From assembly GCA_040387475.1 (NCBI GenBank), contig JAZKDT010000001.1, positions 434,001 to 498,000 on the forward strand: a stretch of 64,000 bases of DNA. Reading direction: 5' to 3'. The translations under genes were made by a program, and so were the position numbers. This DNA is from UBA4416 sp040387475. GTDB lineage: Bacteria > Bacteroidota > Bacteroidia > B-17B0 > Aurantibacillaceae. A model generated the notes under the pieces. It did no database searches. It was not told where the DNA came from and saw only the letters and a list, made by a program, of their open reading frames with translations. Shown in pieces: positions 1 to 9,774 of the stretch. Every line of letters starts with the position of its first letter. Within the stretch, counting starts at the first letter, position 1.

Positions 1-573
1 ATGCTTTACAGTATTTGTGCGGCGTTAATTATTGTGCTATTTCTGTGTAATAAATTGAGTTATTTATCTATAGGCATCATGGTTGGTGCCGAAATTATTT
101 CAACTCTCTATTATCTACAACCTTTTAATTTAAGACGTCACGGCTACATCAAACCTTTTTTGATCTCTTTCGTGTGGGTTATCAGTTGCTGCCTGGTTCC
201 GTTGATCGAGAACGATTTGCTGACTGCTCACAGCGTTTGGTTTATGGCGTCGCAATTTGTATTTATATCCGTGTTGTGTATGTTGTTTGATATTAAAGAT
301 AATGAGGCCGATTATTTATCTGGTGTAAACACCTATGCTAATCGTTTTGGAGAAAATATAACCAAAGCTATTTGTGCGAGCTTGATATTGATAGGATTTA
401 CCTGTTTTTATATATTTAACAGCAGCACAAATTATACAGTAGCATCTGTAGTGTTAAGATGCTTATTGCTTGGAACCATCATTTTTACAAATGATAGGAG
501 GCATTCTTTTTACTACTACCTCTGGGTTGATGGTTTGCTCATCATCCAAACAGTTTTATTTTTTATGGTTTAG
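1..573 (+). CDS. UbiA-family prenyltransferase-like membrane protein (5' truncated)
   Basis: The reading frame is open from the first base and ends at 573. About 190 residues are visible, shorter than a usual UbiA enzyme of about 280-300, so the N-terminal part with the first Asp-rich motif probably lies outside the window. The protein is very hydrophobic with about six membrane segments. A cytoplasmic loop at about residues 96-103 reads DIKDNEAD, followed by a Gly and a Thr; this resembles the second Asp-rich motif of UbiA prenyltransferases, which bind prenyl diphosphate through Mg2+. An upstream stretch resembling LYYLQPFNLRR also fits. The substrate (quinone, haem or other) cannot be told from this fragment. 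Confidence 0.6.
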   Translation: MLYSICAALIIVLFLCNKLSYLSIGIMVGAEIISTLYYLQPFNLRRHGYIKPFLISFVWVISCCLVPLIENDLLTAHSVWFMASQFVFISVLCMLFDIKDNEADYLSGVNTYANRFGENITKAICASLILIGFTCFYIFNSSTNYTVASVVLRCLLLGTIIFTNDRRHSFYYYLWVDGLLIIQTVLFFMV

Positions 574-586
574 AAGGAGGGTTTGG

Positions 587-700
587 GGGTGCCCCTGCAA
601 AGAGGCGGCAGGGTCAGGCTTTCCGTTCCAATCTTTTTGCAGGAGACAGGCATCCGCCAGCTGGTGGACTACTGCAATCCTTTACGCGGTATAATGAACA
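587..700 (+). repeat. Degenerate copy of a dispersed intergenic repeat
   Basis: This non-coding stretch carries the landmarks GGGTCAGGCTTTCCG and CCAATCTTTTTGCAGG, which match the better copies at 735-820 (opposite strand) and 45585-45665. It lies between the convergent genes ending at 573 and 837. No gene is supported in 574-836. A 74-codon open frame across the end of the first gene has no support. Confidence 0.45.
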
Positions 701-734
701 AATGAAACTTAAAGCTTAGAATTTGAAGTAAACC

Positions 735-820
735 CCGCGAGAGGGATGCAAACGAAAATCCTTTTTTGAGGAACTAAAAAAGATTGAAGTGACAGCCCGG
801 TCTGGCTACCGCCAGACTCG
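735..820 (-). repeat. Dispersed intergenic repeat copy, with a terminal hairpin
   Basis: Read on the minus strand this contains GGCTGTCACTTCAATC, then AAAAAAGGATTTTCG and GCATCCCTC. The same order of blocks occurs at 45585-45665. A 7-bp inverted repeat, GTCTGGC with loop tacc and GCCAGAC, sits near 799-815 and may help end transcription between the two convergent genes. Confidence 0.55.
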
Positions 821-836
821 TCCAAAAACAAATCAT

Positions 837-1802
837 TTACAAATAACGTTTCCCCATCAAATAGTTGGTTACATAATCATGTACACCATCTTCTAAACTG
901 GTAAAAGGTTTTTTATAACCCTCGCTTATAAGTTTACTCATATTGGCTTCGGTAAAATATTGGTATTTATCGCGGATATCCAGCGGGGTATCAATAAATT
1001 CAATATTTGCTTCTTTATCCAGTGCTTTAAAAGTAGCTTTTGCCAGATCTAAAAACGGACGGGCTTTACCACTGCCTAAATTGTAGATACCATTCTTTAA
1101 AGGTTCTGAGTAAGCAAAATACAATACATCAACCAGGTCTTTCACATAAACAAAATCACGTAACTGTCCGCCATCTGCATAATTGGGGTTATGCGAACGG
1201 AATAATTTCACCTGTCCTTTTTCATTGATCTGATTGAAAGAATGAAAAATCACGGAAGCCATACGTCCTTTGTGATACTCGTTGGGTCCATACACATTAA
1301 AAAATTTAAACCCCGACCATTTCGGGGGAGTTATTTTTTGTGCAATAGCCCATTTGTCGAAATCATTTTTGCTATCACCGTATGGATTCAACGGCTTTAG
1401 TAAATCAATTTTTGATTCATCATCATCATAACCAAATTCGCCCAAACCATAAGTAGCAGCCGAAGAAGCATACACCATCGGAATAAAATGCCGGGAGCAG
1501 GTTGTCCAGATTGATTTGGTATAATTTAAATTCAATTCGTTAAACAGCTCTACGCTAAATTCGGTAGTATCGGTGCGGGCACCAATATGAAAAACGAACG
1601 TTACTTCCGGAGCATGTTCTTCAAACCAGTTTAAAAATTCGGAACGGTCAATTTTCTGAACAAAATTTTTTGTATGGTAATTTTCTATTTTTTGCTCCTG
1701 GGAAAAATCATCCACTAAAATTAAGTGATCAATTCCTTCTGCATTGAGTTTAGAAATAAGGCAACTGCCTATAAAGCCTGCGGCACCTGTAATGACAATC
1801 AT
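837..1802 (-). CDS. hldD: ADP-L-glycero-D-manno-heptose-6-epimerase
   Basis: This cytosolic NADP-dependent epimerase converts ADP-D-glycero-D-manno-heptose to the L-glycero form used for the lipopolysaccharide inner core. The protein of 321 residues is the usual length for HldD/RfaD. It starts with a Rossmann motif GAAGFIGS at residues 6-13, has YASSAATYG near 110 and a catalytic Y-x3-K (YGDSK) near residue 140, and then FNVYGPNEYHKGRMAS, which is typical of HldD. The gene lies 5 bp downstream of the T9SS cargo gene at 1808-3898 on the same strand, so the two may share a transcript, although no functional link is evident. Confidence 0.93.
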   Translation of the reverse strand: MIVITGAAGFIGSCLISKLNAEGIDHLILVDDFSQEQKIENYHTKNFVQKIDRSEFLNWFEEHAPEVTFVFHIGARTDTTEFSVELFNELNLNYTKSIWTTCSRHFIPMVYASSAATYGLGEFGYDDDESKIDLLKPLNPYGDSKNDFDKWAIAQKITPPKWSGFKFFNVYGPNEYHKGRMASVIFHSFNQINEKGQVKLFRSHNPNYADGGQLRDFVYVKDLVDVLYFAYSEPLKNGIYNLGSGKARPFLDLAKATFKALDKEANIEFIDTPLDIRDKYQYFTEANMSKLISEGYKKPFTSLEDGVHDYVTNYLMGKRYL

Positions 1803-1807
1803 TGGAA

Positions 1808-3898
1808 TTATTTAATGATGGTTAATTTTTTTGTAATACTGTTATTTTTGAATGATACCCGCACGCTATAATTACCTGAGTGTAATTCGGTAATATTTAA
1901 AATATGATCTACATTTCCGGCATTTACGTTTTTAGTTTCTATATAAACCAATTCGCCCATCATGTTATAAACAGATACGTTAACGTATTCGTCATGTTGT
2001 AATGTATAATTTAAATGACATACATCTGTTGCCGGGTTTGGAAATACATTTAACTGAAGAGTCGTTTTGGCAATATCTTTTACGCCTACAATAGCTTCGG
2101 GTTTAGAGGTTAATTTAACTTCGGCTACATTTAAAATACTTTTTTCATGTGAACCGGTGTTATATTCACTTAACATCCCAATCAGGTAAAAATTATCAGG
2201 ATTAAACCTGAACTCTCCTACCGTTAAGGTTGGAATAATATAGCTGTAAGTATTAGAATATGTATTACCTATTGTATTCCCATTCACAGGAATGGTGGTC
2301 ACGCCACCATAAGGTCCATCCATCATGTGCTCTATCACGTACTGGTGTTTGTAAGAAGCGGCACTCATGACATAGTTACCGCCAATTAAATTTCCGTATT
2401 GGTAGTAAGGCGATGCAGGGATGTTGTAAAGATCATTATACTGGTTCCATCCATTGTCGGTGCTATCAGCCATTGGGCCATACACATTATTTTCTTTAAT
2501 ATATAAATTCAGGCGATAGTCGCCTTTAACATCACCTACAAAGGTTGTAGCCACTGTGGCATTTATTTGTCGGGTAATGGTATCATACGTAACTGCGGTA
2601 ACACTTACCGTGGCAGGAACATGCATAGCCAGCCTTTGATTAACATAAGTGTTCCAGTCGCTTTGTTCAACACCTAATGTTTTAGTTGCGGGAAAATAAA
2701 AATGATCCACAGAGGCGCTTGGAATTCCGAGCGCATAATCTGTAATTAAGGCGTCACCGTCAACTATACTCATGTTATCGCTATCGTGGATAGAAGCAGC
2801 AACCACATTGGTATTGGTGCTGACAATAGATTGTAATGTGGTGTAAGCATCCGGGCACCAGCCGCACGCAACATCCGTGTATTGTTCAAGCAATACCTTT
2901 TTGGCAACTGTTGACGAGGAAATAGTAATGGCACCTATGATGGTATCATTGGTATGGTTTTGATCTGAATTAATCACACCGTTGATGTCACCTGTCCAGA
3001 TTTTGAACGTATTGTATTGAGCAACCGGAGAAGAATATAAGGTTGAAAAAGAAATTTCACGGCTTTCCATATATTGCAAAGGCGTGGCGAGGATCTTTAC
3101 TTCCGACACCGTTGGGCCGCCATTCATTTTATAATTAATGCTGAGGTTGCTGATAGGCGAGTGGCCATTGTTTTTAAAAATGGCAGAGATCGCATTATTT
3201 TGCCCGACAACAGAATATTTATAAATGGAATGAGAAATGGCTGAAGCATCATATTGGGTGGATATGTTTTCAACTTTAATATCATCCAGCCAAAGCTGGT
3301 ATTTATCATTGGAATTATTTTTAAAACCAATACGGATGTTTTGTCCCTGGAAGATTCCCAATGAAAGTCCGTGGCCTGTCCAGGTACTGGCTTCAGCATT
3401 GGTGTTAAAAACCATCGTTGAAAAATCGCCCACGGCGGGGTTGGTTGATGTGCTGGTGCTTACGTATATTTCGTATCCATCGGCGTTATTAACATCAGGC
3501 GCAAGAGCTTCCCAGGTTAAAACACTGTTAGCGCTCACACTGATGGTTGGTGTAATAAGCCAGGCGCCGGCGGCGCCTGCAGGGCTTAACCAGGAAGTAG
3601 AAACGGCGAATGTATCTGTTCCGTTAACAGGAACATACGATAACCAGGCTTTTTGTTTTTGTCCGTTGGTTCTGAAAGGATAATTTCCCGTTAAGGTATC
3701 TGCTATTTTACTGCCATCGTTAATAGTGGTCATCGTAGCCGGAACATCAGCATATTGGTAAGTGTTTGCGATGCTGTTAACGGTGTAGGTAACGGTATTT
3801 AAAACGGAACTATTAAAGCGTTCGCTGTACAACACCTGGGAAAACGATGCATGGAAAGCCAAACTCATTAAGAATAAAGGAAATAATTTTTTCAGCAT
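1808..3898 (-). CDS. Secreted T9SS cargo protein with adhesin-like and Omp28-like regions
   Basis: This 696-residue protein is probably exported and attached to the cell surface. It has a signal peptide (residues 1-20, ending FSQ). An N-terminal region of about 25-215 resembles the choice-of-anchor J / cleaved-adhesin fold (WLITPTISV, then LWLDDIKVE). A CARDB-like segment follows at about 220-320. A thioredoxin-like Omp28-related part begins near 335 and carries CGWCPDAY near residue 345. The C-terminal 80 residues start at FPNPATD and end in KKLTIIK, which is a type A T9SS sorting domain. The CxxC pair could make it a surface thiol protein, but the role is unknown. It is one of three neighbouring T9SS cargo genes on the same strand. 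Confidence 0.8.
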   Translation of the reverse strand: MLKKLFPLFLMSLAFHASFSQVLYSERFNSSVLNTVTYTVNSIANTYQYADVPATMTTINDGSKIADTLTGNYPFRTNGQKQKAWLSYVPVNGTDTFAVSTSWLSPAGAAGAWLITPTISVSANSVLTWEALAPDVNNADGYEIYVSTSTSTNPAVGDFSTMVFNTNAEASTWTGHGLSLGIFQGQNIRIGFKNNSNDKYQLWLDDIKVENISTQYDASAISHSIYKYSVVGQNNAISAIFKNNGHSPISNLSINYKMNGGPTVSEVKILATPLQYMESREISFSTLYSSPVAQYNTFKIWTGDINGVINSDQNHTNDTIIGAITISSSTVAKKVLLEQYTDVACGWCPDAYTTLQSIVSTNTNVVAASIHDSDNMSIVDGDALITDYALGIPSASVDHFYFPATKTLGVEQSDWNTYVNQRLAMHVPATVSVTAVTYDTITRQINATVATTFVGDVKGDYRLNLYIKENNVYGPMADSTDNGWNQYNDLYNIPASPYYQYGNLIGGNYVMSAASYKHQYVIEHMMDGPYGGVTTIPVNGNTIGNTYSNTYSYIIPTLTVGEFRFNPDNFYLIGMLSEYNTGSHEKSILNVAEVKLTSKPEAIVGVKDIAKTTLQLNVFPNPATDVCHLNYTLQHDEYVNVSVYNMMGELVYIETKNVNAGNVDHILNITELHSGNYSVRVSFKNNSITKKLTIIK

Positions 3899-4030
3899 AA
3901 GATGTATAAATAAAAAAGGCCAACATTTAGTGTCAACCTTACAAAAATAGGCTTTTTAATGAAAAAACAGGGACAGTTTGACCTAAATTGGTGGGCTTAA
4001 TCCTATTTTTAGTTAAAAATTGATAGAAAC

Positions 4031-4064
4031 AAAAAAGGCTGATGTAAACACATCAACCCTTTTT
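4031..4064 (-). terminator. Probable intrinsic terminator of the 4089-5906 gene
   Basis: On the minus strand an imperfect stem (AAGGGTTGATG pairing with CATCAGCCTT around a six-base loop) is followed by a T-run. It lies directly downstream of the stop codon at 4089. Confidence 0.6.
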
Positions 4065-4088
4065 GCCTTTTAAACTAAAAAAGAAAAA

Positions 4089-5906
4089 CTATTTCGCGAT
4101 CACTAATTTACGGTTTGTTGTTCCGTCGTTAGTAGAGATGTTGATATTATAGATACCTGAAGCCCAGTTCTCCGTATTGAAATTCACCACGTGATTTCCA
4201 GCCTGTAAGTTGTTCAATGATTCTGTGTATACAATTTGTCCTACTGCGTTAACAACGCTGATAGAGATGTTCTCGTTTTGAACAAGGTCTAATGACAGAG
4301 ACGCTGCGTTTTTAGCAGGAGAAGGATATACAGAAACATTTGCTACAGATGAACTTAACTGAGTAAGACCAGTTACAGATGCTGTTCTCCACAATTTAAG
4401 ATCCTGAGCAGCGAATGCAGCTGATGACGTGTACACATTAGTTCCACCGGAAGTAATAGTATATCCACCTACACCATATCCTGCATTATAACCGTCACCG
4501 TATGAATCAGTAATTACTGTTTTATAGCACATATTAGGGTTTGCAGCAAAAGTAACTGCTGGTTGAACAGTAGTGCCGGCAGCACCTAAGTCAGCATATG
4601 GTCCACCAGAAGCCACTACAGTTCCAGATACTTCTTCCAACACTTCCCAGCTTAATTCAGAGCCGTACTGATCAGATTTAAATATCATAGACATAGTAGC
4701 CGGTGTATTTGCTATTTTAGTCGTTAAAGGAATAGTTTTTACGGCAACATCATTACTTGCATCCTGATCGGTAGAACCATTAACTCCTGTAATTGCGATA
4801 TTTAACGCGTTAGAAGCCTGTGCAGGGAAAGAATAAGCCGGTAAAATAATAACAGTTTGTGTAAATGGCGCTAAGTTACCAGCAAAATTGTAGTTCATTA
4901 CTGATCCACCGCTTACCGAATAAGAAATAGCAGCAGACGTCATATTCGTGCTTCCGTTATTGGTTAAGTTAAATTTCATTGGTTGTAAATTGCCTGCACA
5001 AACTTCTGCATCAGCAACTAAATTACTAACAGCAGCATCTCTTGAATTGGCAATGTTAGCAATTGTGATAGGACCGTACGCACCATTGATAGTTAATGAA
5101 TTAGTTTGAGTAACAAACGCAGCTAATTCAATATTACCTAATAAACATGGCGTCGTTTTACCCGTTGCTCCAAATGTAGCCGGGATTGTATAGGTACCTG
5201 TTGTAGAAAAAGTTGTTCCGCTTGTAGTTACTGGAATAGTGATTCCAAAATTACCCGCAGTTAAGCCTTTACGTAAAACGTGGTTATGATTATAAGTTCC
5301 ATCTGCATTATAGTTTGCTGCGTTCCAAGGACCAGGCGTTCCGTAGTTAGATTGAATACCTAAAACTTTATCTTCCAATAACATCACGGTGATTGAGTTA
5401 GATGTTACAGGGCTGTTAGCTGTATAATATACCTGTGCTGTGTATGTTAATACTCTTGTTACCGCATCTACAGATCCCTCAACAGCAACATTGCAATATG
5501 CCGACTGCGCTTTAATCGTATTTGCCATAGTCGTCCAGCTTCCACGTCCTGCAGCCATTACAGAACCTGTTAATACAGTTCTGTTAACGTCTCCTGCCGG
5601 GTAACCCGTAATTCCCATTCCGGGCATCGCGTCAATAGCAGTTCCCATCGTTGATTTTAAATCCTGTTCACCGGCGGCAGCATTTGCAAAACTACCTGAG
5701 TGAATATTAATTAAAACCACTTTACCAGGATTGTTATTATAAATGGTGTTAGCAATAGTATGTCCATCCGGGCAATACCCGCAGTGAATACCGGTATACT
5801 CTTCTAAAACTATTTTTTTATTTTCAGGCGTTGTGCTTACCGGCAACTGAGCGAACATTGAACCTGTGGCTCCTGCAGCTAGTAACGTTAGTAGTTGTTT
5901 TTTCAT
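4089..5906 (-). CDS. Omp28-related secreted protein with T9SS sorting domain
   Basis: This 605-residue secreted protein begins with a signal peptide (MKKQLLTLLAAGATGSMFAQ). The mature protein opens with an Omp28-related, thioredoxin-like region: EEYTGIHCGYCPDGH at about residues 36-50, then VVLINIHSGSF and a conserved GYPAGDVNR near 100. A long region of beta-sandwich type follows. The C-terminus from VYPSPAKN to RKLVIAK is a type A T9SS sorting domain. The CGYC pair matches the CGWC pair of the neighbour at 1808-3898, so the two look like diverged paralogues with different extensions. Location is most likely the outer surface or medium. The substrate is unknown. Confidence 0.82.
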   Translation of the reverse strand: MKKQLLTLLAAGATGSMFAQLPVSTTPENKKIVLEEYTGIHCGYCPDGHTIANTIYNNNPGKVVLINIHSGSFANAAAGEQDLKSTMGTAIDAMPGMGITGYPAGDVNRTVLTGSVMAAGRGSWTTMANTIKAQSAYCNVAVEGSVDAVTRVLTYTAQVYYTANSPVTSNSITVMLLEDKVLGIQSNYGTPGPWNAANYNADGTYNHNHVLRKGLTAGNFGITIPVTTSGTTFSTTGTYTIPATFGATGKTTPCLLGNIELAAFVTQTNSLTINGAYGPITIANIANSRDAAVSNLVADAEVCAGNLQPMKFNLTNNGSTNMTSAAISYSVSGGSVMNYNFAGNLAPFTQTVIILPAYSFPAQASNALNIAITGVNGSTDQDASNDVAVKTIPLTTKIANTPATMSMIFKSDQYGSELSWEVLEEVSGTVVASGGPYADLGAAGTTVQPAVTFAANPNMCYKTVITDSYGDGYNAGYGVGGYTITSGGTNVYTSSAAFAAQDLKLWRTASVTGLTQLSSSVANVSVYPSPAKNAASLSLDLVQNENISISVVNAVGQIVYTESLNNLQAGNHVVNFNTENWASGIYNINISTNDGTTNRKLVIAK

Positions 5907-5926
5907 GTTATTTGTGGGTTTAGTTA

Positions 5927-6673
5927 TTATTTATTTATGGTGAATTTTTTTACAATTTTAGTGTTATCAGATGCGATCGTAGCAAAATAGATTCCTGAGG
6001 TTAAGTTTTCAGCATCCAGAGTAATGATGTTTTTGCCGGCAGCTAACTCAATATGTTTAGTTGATACAACAGATCCCAGTGCGTTAGTAATGGTTACTAA
6101 GCTGGTCATGTTAACTTTGGAGTTAACAGAAACCTGTGCTTTACTCACCGCAGGATTTGGATATACTCCTGAAACACCTGAAAACAAAGCGCTGTTATCT
6201 TTTAGAGACGTTAATAAGGAATTAAATTTAAAAGTAAATACAATGGCATCATTAGGGTTACTTACATCGTATAGTTCATACTTAACTTCAGTAAAACCTT
6301 CCTGTACATTTTCATCATAATAAAATGATTGTGGTGCATACACCTCGCCTGCATTTAATGTCACATAATTAGCAACCGGTGTGATGGTTGTTGTTGGCGG
6401 AAAACACTGACCACCCCAGCAAAAATAAGCATCAGCTCCGGAGTTAATAACCACGTCATATTTTTTAACAGCATAGGTTACCGCCGACGAGCCAACGTTT
6501 TTTAGCTGTATATATACATGGCTTTGCCCACCGGTAGCAACATCCTCCATTATTATAGAATTGTTAGTGATGGGAATGCCGGTAGAGTTATTTGTAAGTT
6601 CAATAGAACTTTGTGCTGATAAATTGGAAAATCCAATGAATGCACTGGAAACGATAAGTAAAAGTTTTTTCAT
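5927..6673 (-). CDS. Small T9SS-sorted secreted protein
   Basis: This 248-residue protein has a signal peptide (residues 1-20, ending LSAQ), an all-beta domain of about 120 residues containing CWGGQCFPP near residue 85, and a C-terminal T9SS type A sorting domain (from YPNPAVSK to KKFTINK). The two cysteines with tryptophan and glycines between them could form a disulphide after export. It lies 20 bp upstream of the Omp28-like gene 4089-5906 on the same strand, so they are probably cotranscribed. Function is not recognised. Confidence 0.75.
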   Translation of the reverse strand: MKKLLLIVSSAFIGFSNLSAQSSIELTNNSTGIPITNNSIIMEDVATGGQSHVYIQLKNVGSSAVTYAVKKYDVVINSGADAYFCWGGQCFPPTTTITPVANYVTLNAGEVYAPQSFYYDENVQEGFTEVKYELYDVSNPNDAIVFTFKFNSLLTSLKDNSALFSGVSGVYPNPAVSKAQVSVNSKVNMTSLVTITNALGSVVSTKHIELAAGKNIITLDAENLTSGIYFATIASDNTKIVKKFTINK

Positions 6674-6800
6674 GGTGGTGTATTTAAATAAAATAATAAT
6701 GTTATTACAATATTAATAAACTATTAACGTAAATAATAATTCGTTTTAGATAATAATTGTATTCCTAATATAGGTTATTTTTCTGATTTTTGAGGTTTTT

Positions 6801-6830
6801 TGAAAAAAGAACCCTTATATACAAAGGGTT
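6801..6830 (-). terminator. Intrinsic terminator of nadD
   Basis: On the minus strand AACCCTT, a 7-base loop and AAGGGTT form a perfect stem followed by CTTTTTT. It lies about 100 bp after the nadD stop codon and before the next minus-strand gene. Confidence 0.75.
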
Positions 6831-6925
6831 TCCGGTCAATCGACCCATTATATACCCGTGATTGTGCGAGATTTCCCAAAATACCTGAATTGAGCTAAAT
6901 TATGGGAATCCTAGGTGTAAATTTT

Positions 6926-7504
6926 TTATTTCCGGTAAAAATTCATTTCATCCATATATTCCCACACGGCAGGTGGCACAAAGAAAGAAACGTCTTTTTT
7001 GTCTTTTAGGGCCTTTCTTATCATCGTAGAGGAGATATCCATGAGCGGCGCCTCTGTTATAATCACGTTTTTATGATTTTTGAGATCGGTGGGCTCACAG
7101 TTTGGCCTTGGATATACATAAATGAGGTGGTTTTTAAGAATTTCCCCATAATTTTTCCATTTCGCCAGAGATTGGAGGTTGTCCTCTCCCATGATCAGCG
7201 AAAACCGGTGTTGCGGGTACTTTTCTTGTAAATGGGCTAATGTGTTAACCGTGTAAGAAGGCTGGGTTAACCCAAACTCTATATTATTGCTTTTAAACGT
7301 ATTGCTCACATCGCCAATGGCCAGGTTAACCATATGTAAGCGCTGGTTTTGATCCAATAGCGATGCTTTCTCTTTTAAGGGATTATGCGGCGAAACCACA
7401 AACCAAATCTGTTCCATTTCCGTAAATGATGCCATATAATTAGCTAAAACCATATGTCCGACATGAACCGGGTTAAATGAACCAAAAAATAAGCCAATAT
7501 GCAT
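6926..7504 (-). CDS. nadD: Nicotinate-nucleotide adenylyltransferase
   Basis: This enzyme makes nicotinate adenine dinucleotide from NaMN and ATP in NAD synthesis. The protein shows the nucleotidyltransferase signature GLFFGSFNPVHVGH at its very N-terminus, VSPHNPLKEK near residue 45, and ISSTMIRKA near 165, which corresponds to the ISxTxxR motif. I place the start at the ATG at 7504 (MHIGLFFG), giving 192 residues, because the family begins immediately before this motif. An upstream ATG at 7531 would add nine residues of no known function. The gene stands alone with its own terminator. Confidence 0.93.
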   Translation of the reverse strand: MHIGLFFGSFNPVHVGHMVLANYMASFTEMEQIWFVVSPHNPLKEKASLLDQNQRLHMVNLAIGDVSNTFKSNNIEFGLTQPSYTVNTLAHLQEKYPQHRFSLIMGEDNLQSLAKWKNYGEILKNHLIYVYPRPNCEPTDLKNHKNVIITEAPLMDISSTMIRKALKDKKDVSFFVPPAVWEYMDEMNFYRK

Positions 7505-7631
7505 AAAACAAAAATAAACATCATTTTCCACTTAATTCTGACATTATTAACGTTCCCTTAATATTTTAACTCATAGCTTTACCTCTTTTACTTACCGTAA
7601 ACTTTAATGTAGATTTTTTATTCTGATTTAT

Positions 7632-9731
7632 ATGACCTTTCGAATTTACGTATTATTGCTTTGCATTATTTTCTCAAAGCTCACTTTTAGCCAGCAGCCG
7701 GTTATCGTTACCGCGTCTTTTCAGTATGCCGAACTTTCCACACAATTAATGGTAGCCGAAGACAAGTCAAAAACGTTGCCCTTAAAAGAAGCCATCAAAC
7801 TAAATTACAAACCACAAAACCAAAAAGTTCCTAATTTCGGTTTTACTAATTCTTCTTTTTGGTTCAAGGGTTCGGTTGTTAATACTACCAGCCAATGGCA
7901 ATCTCCGGTAATCGAGATCGCCAATCCAAACATTGACGTGGTGAGCCTCTATGTTTACAGTAAAAAAACAGGGTCGCATAAAAAAAACATGGGCGACCTG
8001 GTTCCCTTTGCTTCCCGCGGAAATAAAAATAAATATTATCATTTTAATTTACAGCTATTACCCCACGATACGTTGCAATTTGTGATCAATGTTCAAAATT
8101 CGGGAGAGCAATTTCATGTGCCTATGAGCATTGGAACTACTGCCTATTTCCAGGAATTTGAAACTAACGAACAATTAATATTTGGTGTTTATTTTGGATT
8201 CATTCTTTTTGTGTTATTACTCAATGCATTTTTTTACTACGTTTTAAAGGATAAAGCAAACCTGTTGTACATGGGATACCTCGCAGGATTATTATTCCTG
8301 CAATTGTCGCTCACGGGCTTTGGTTTTAAATATTTCTGGCCTCAATCCATTTTTCTCGCAAATCACGCCAATCCCATATTTGCCTCTATATCCATGTTCT
8401 TTTTGTTGCTGTTTGCACAAAACTTTTTAAACACGCCATTTTATATCCCTAAGTTAAATAAATGGGTTAACCTGCTTAAATATTATCTGCTTGTAGTTAT
8501 GGTAGCTGCATGGATAGACATAAATGCAATCTACATGTTTTCAGTTTTGTCGATTAATATTTTATCAATTATCTGCATCATCTTTATAGTTCCTTCTTCT
8601 ATATATATTTTACGAAAAAAATTTAAACCGGCACGTTTTTTTATTATCGCCTTTTTGTTTTTGATCGTTTCTGTTTTGTTATTTGTGCTAAAAAATGCGG
8701 GCGTGTTACCAAGCAATGCTATTACTAATTATGGCCTGCAATTGGGAAGTGCTTTGGAAGTACTATTGTTAACGCTGGCCGTTATCGACAAATTTAGCCA
8801 GTTTAAAGCAGACGCCTTTAGCAGGCTCGAAGAAGTAAACGATCTCAAAACACGGGTCAATATTCGCCTCGAACAAAAAGTAAAAGAACGTACCAAATTA
8901 ATCAGCGAACAAAATATTGTACTGGAAGCGCAAAAAGAAGAAATTGTAAGCAGCATCCGTTATGCCAAGCGTATTCAGGATTCTTTGTTACCACCGGAAG
9001 AAGTACTGAATGAATTATTTGAAGATAATTATTTTGTATACCATAAGCCGAAGGATATTGTGAGTGGCGATTTTTATTGGGCAGCACCCGTAACTACCAG
9101 TGGCGATAGTGCGCACCGGTTATCATTAGCCGCCGTGGTTGATTGTACAGGTCATGGCGTACCCGGCGCATTTTTAAGCATTGTGGCAAGCAATTTTTTA
9201 AAACAATCGTTAACAGAAAAAAATGTTAATAATACGGCAGAAGCCTTAAATTTTTTAAATGAAAAGATTATGGTGACGCTTAACCAGGGCTCGAAATCCG
9301 ACGTCGTAGTAAGGGACGGCATGGATGTTTCGCTGATCGCTATTGACTATACAGCTAACAAACTTTACTATTCAGGCGCTAACAACGTCATCTATATTTT
9401 CAGAAAAACAGATGATCTTCCGGAGTTAACCATTTTGCAGCCTACCAAACAATCCATCGGTGCTGTATCAGACAACATTAAACAGTACGATATACAAACA
9501 GTTCCCATACAAGCGGGCGACACTATTTATCTGTTCTCGGATGGTTATGCCGATCAGTTTGGAGGAGAGAGGGATAAAAAATTAAATTATAAACGTTTTC
9601 GGGGAATTCTTGAAACGGCCTCAGAAATGCCGATGAGCCTTCAAAAAAACTATCTTGACACCTGCTTTGAAGCCTGGAGAGGTACTACTCAACAAACAGA
9701 TGATGTATGTGTTATGGGCATTAAGATCTGA
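7632..9731 (+). CDS. 7TMR-DISM receptor with SpoIIE-type PP2C phosphatase output
   Basis: This 699-residue membrane sensor probably turns an extracellular signal into cytoplasmic Ser/Thr dephosphorylation. It has a signal peptide (1-20, ending TFSQ), an extracellular 7TMR-DISM-type beta domain at about 28-160, seven membrane segments from about 183 to 385 (starting FGVYFGFILF), a coiled coil at about 390-450, the linker SIRYAKRIQDSLLPP, and a SpoIIE/PP2C domain from about 470 to the end. Metal-binding motifs visible are SGDFYW, VDCTGHGVPGAF (near 502), RDGMDVSL and FSDGYADQFGG. It is one of four proteins in this window with the same output domain. The partner (anti-sigma antagonist or other) is not in the window. 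Confidence 0.88.
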   Translation: MTFRIYVLLLCIIFSKLTFSQQPVIVTASFQYAELSTQLMVAEDKSKTLPLKEAIKLNYKPQNQKVPNFGFTNSSFWFKGSVVNTTSQWQSPVIEIANPNIDVVSLYVYSKKTGSHKKNMGDLVPFASRGNKNKYYHFNLQLLPHDTLQFVINVQNSGEQFHVPMSIGTTAYFQEFETNEQLIFGVYFGFILFVLLLNAFFYYVLKDKANLLYMGYLAGLLFLQLSLTGFGFKYFWPQSIFLANHANPIFASISMFFLLLFAQNFLNTPFYIPKLNKWVNLLKYYLLVVMVAAWIDINAIYMFSVLSINILSIICIIFIVPSSIYILRKKFKPARFFIIAFLFLIVSVLLFVLKNAGVLPSNAITNYGLQLGSALEVLLLTLAVIDKFSQFKADAFSRLEEVNDLKTRVNIRLEQKVKERTKLISEQNIVLEAQKEEIVSSIRYAKRIQDSLLPPEEVLNELFEDNYFVYHKPKDIVSGDFYWAAPVTTSGDSAHRLSLAAVVDCTGHGVPGAFLSIVASNFLKQSLTEKNVNNTAEALNFLNEKIMVTLNQGSKSDVVVRDGMDVSLIAIDYTANKLYYSGANNVIYIFRKTDDLPELTILQPTKQSIGAVSDNIKQYDIQTVPIQAGDTIYLFSDGYADQFGGERDKKLNYKRFRGILETASEMPMSLQKNYLDTCFEAWRGTTQQTDDVCVMGIKI

Positions 9732-9774
9732 TAAAAAAGAGCCGCATAAATCCATAAAATATGTAAATTAGCCT

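Noticed and set aside
470..694. Open frame overlapping the end of the prenyltransferase gene
   Set aside because: It overlaps a real gene in another frame and continues into repeat DNA, with no recognisable product.
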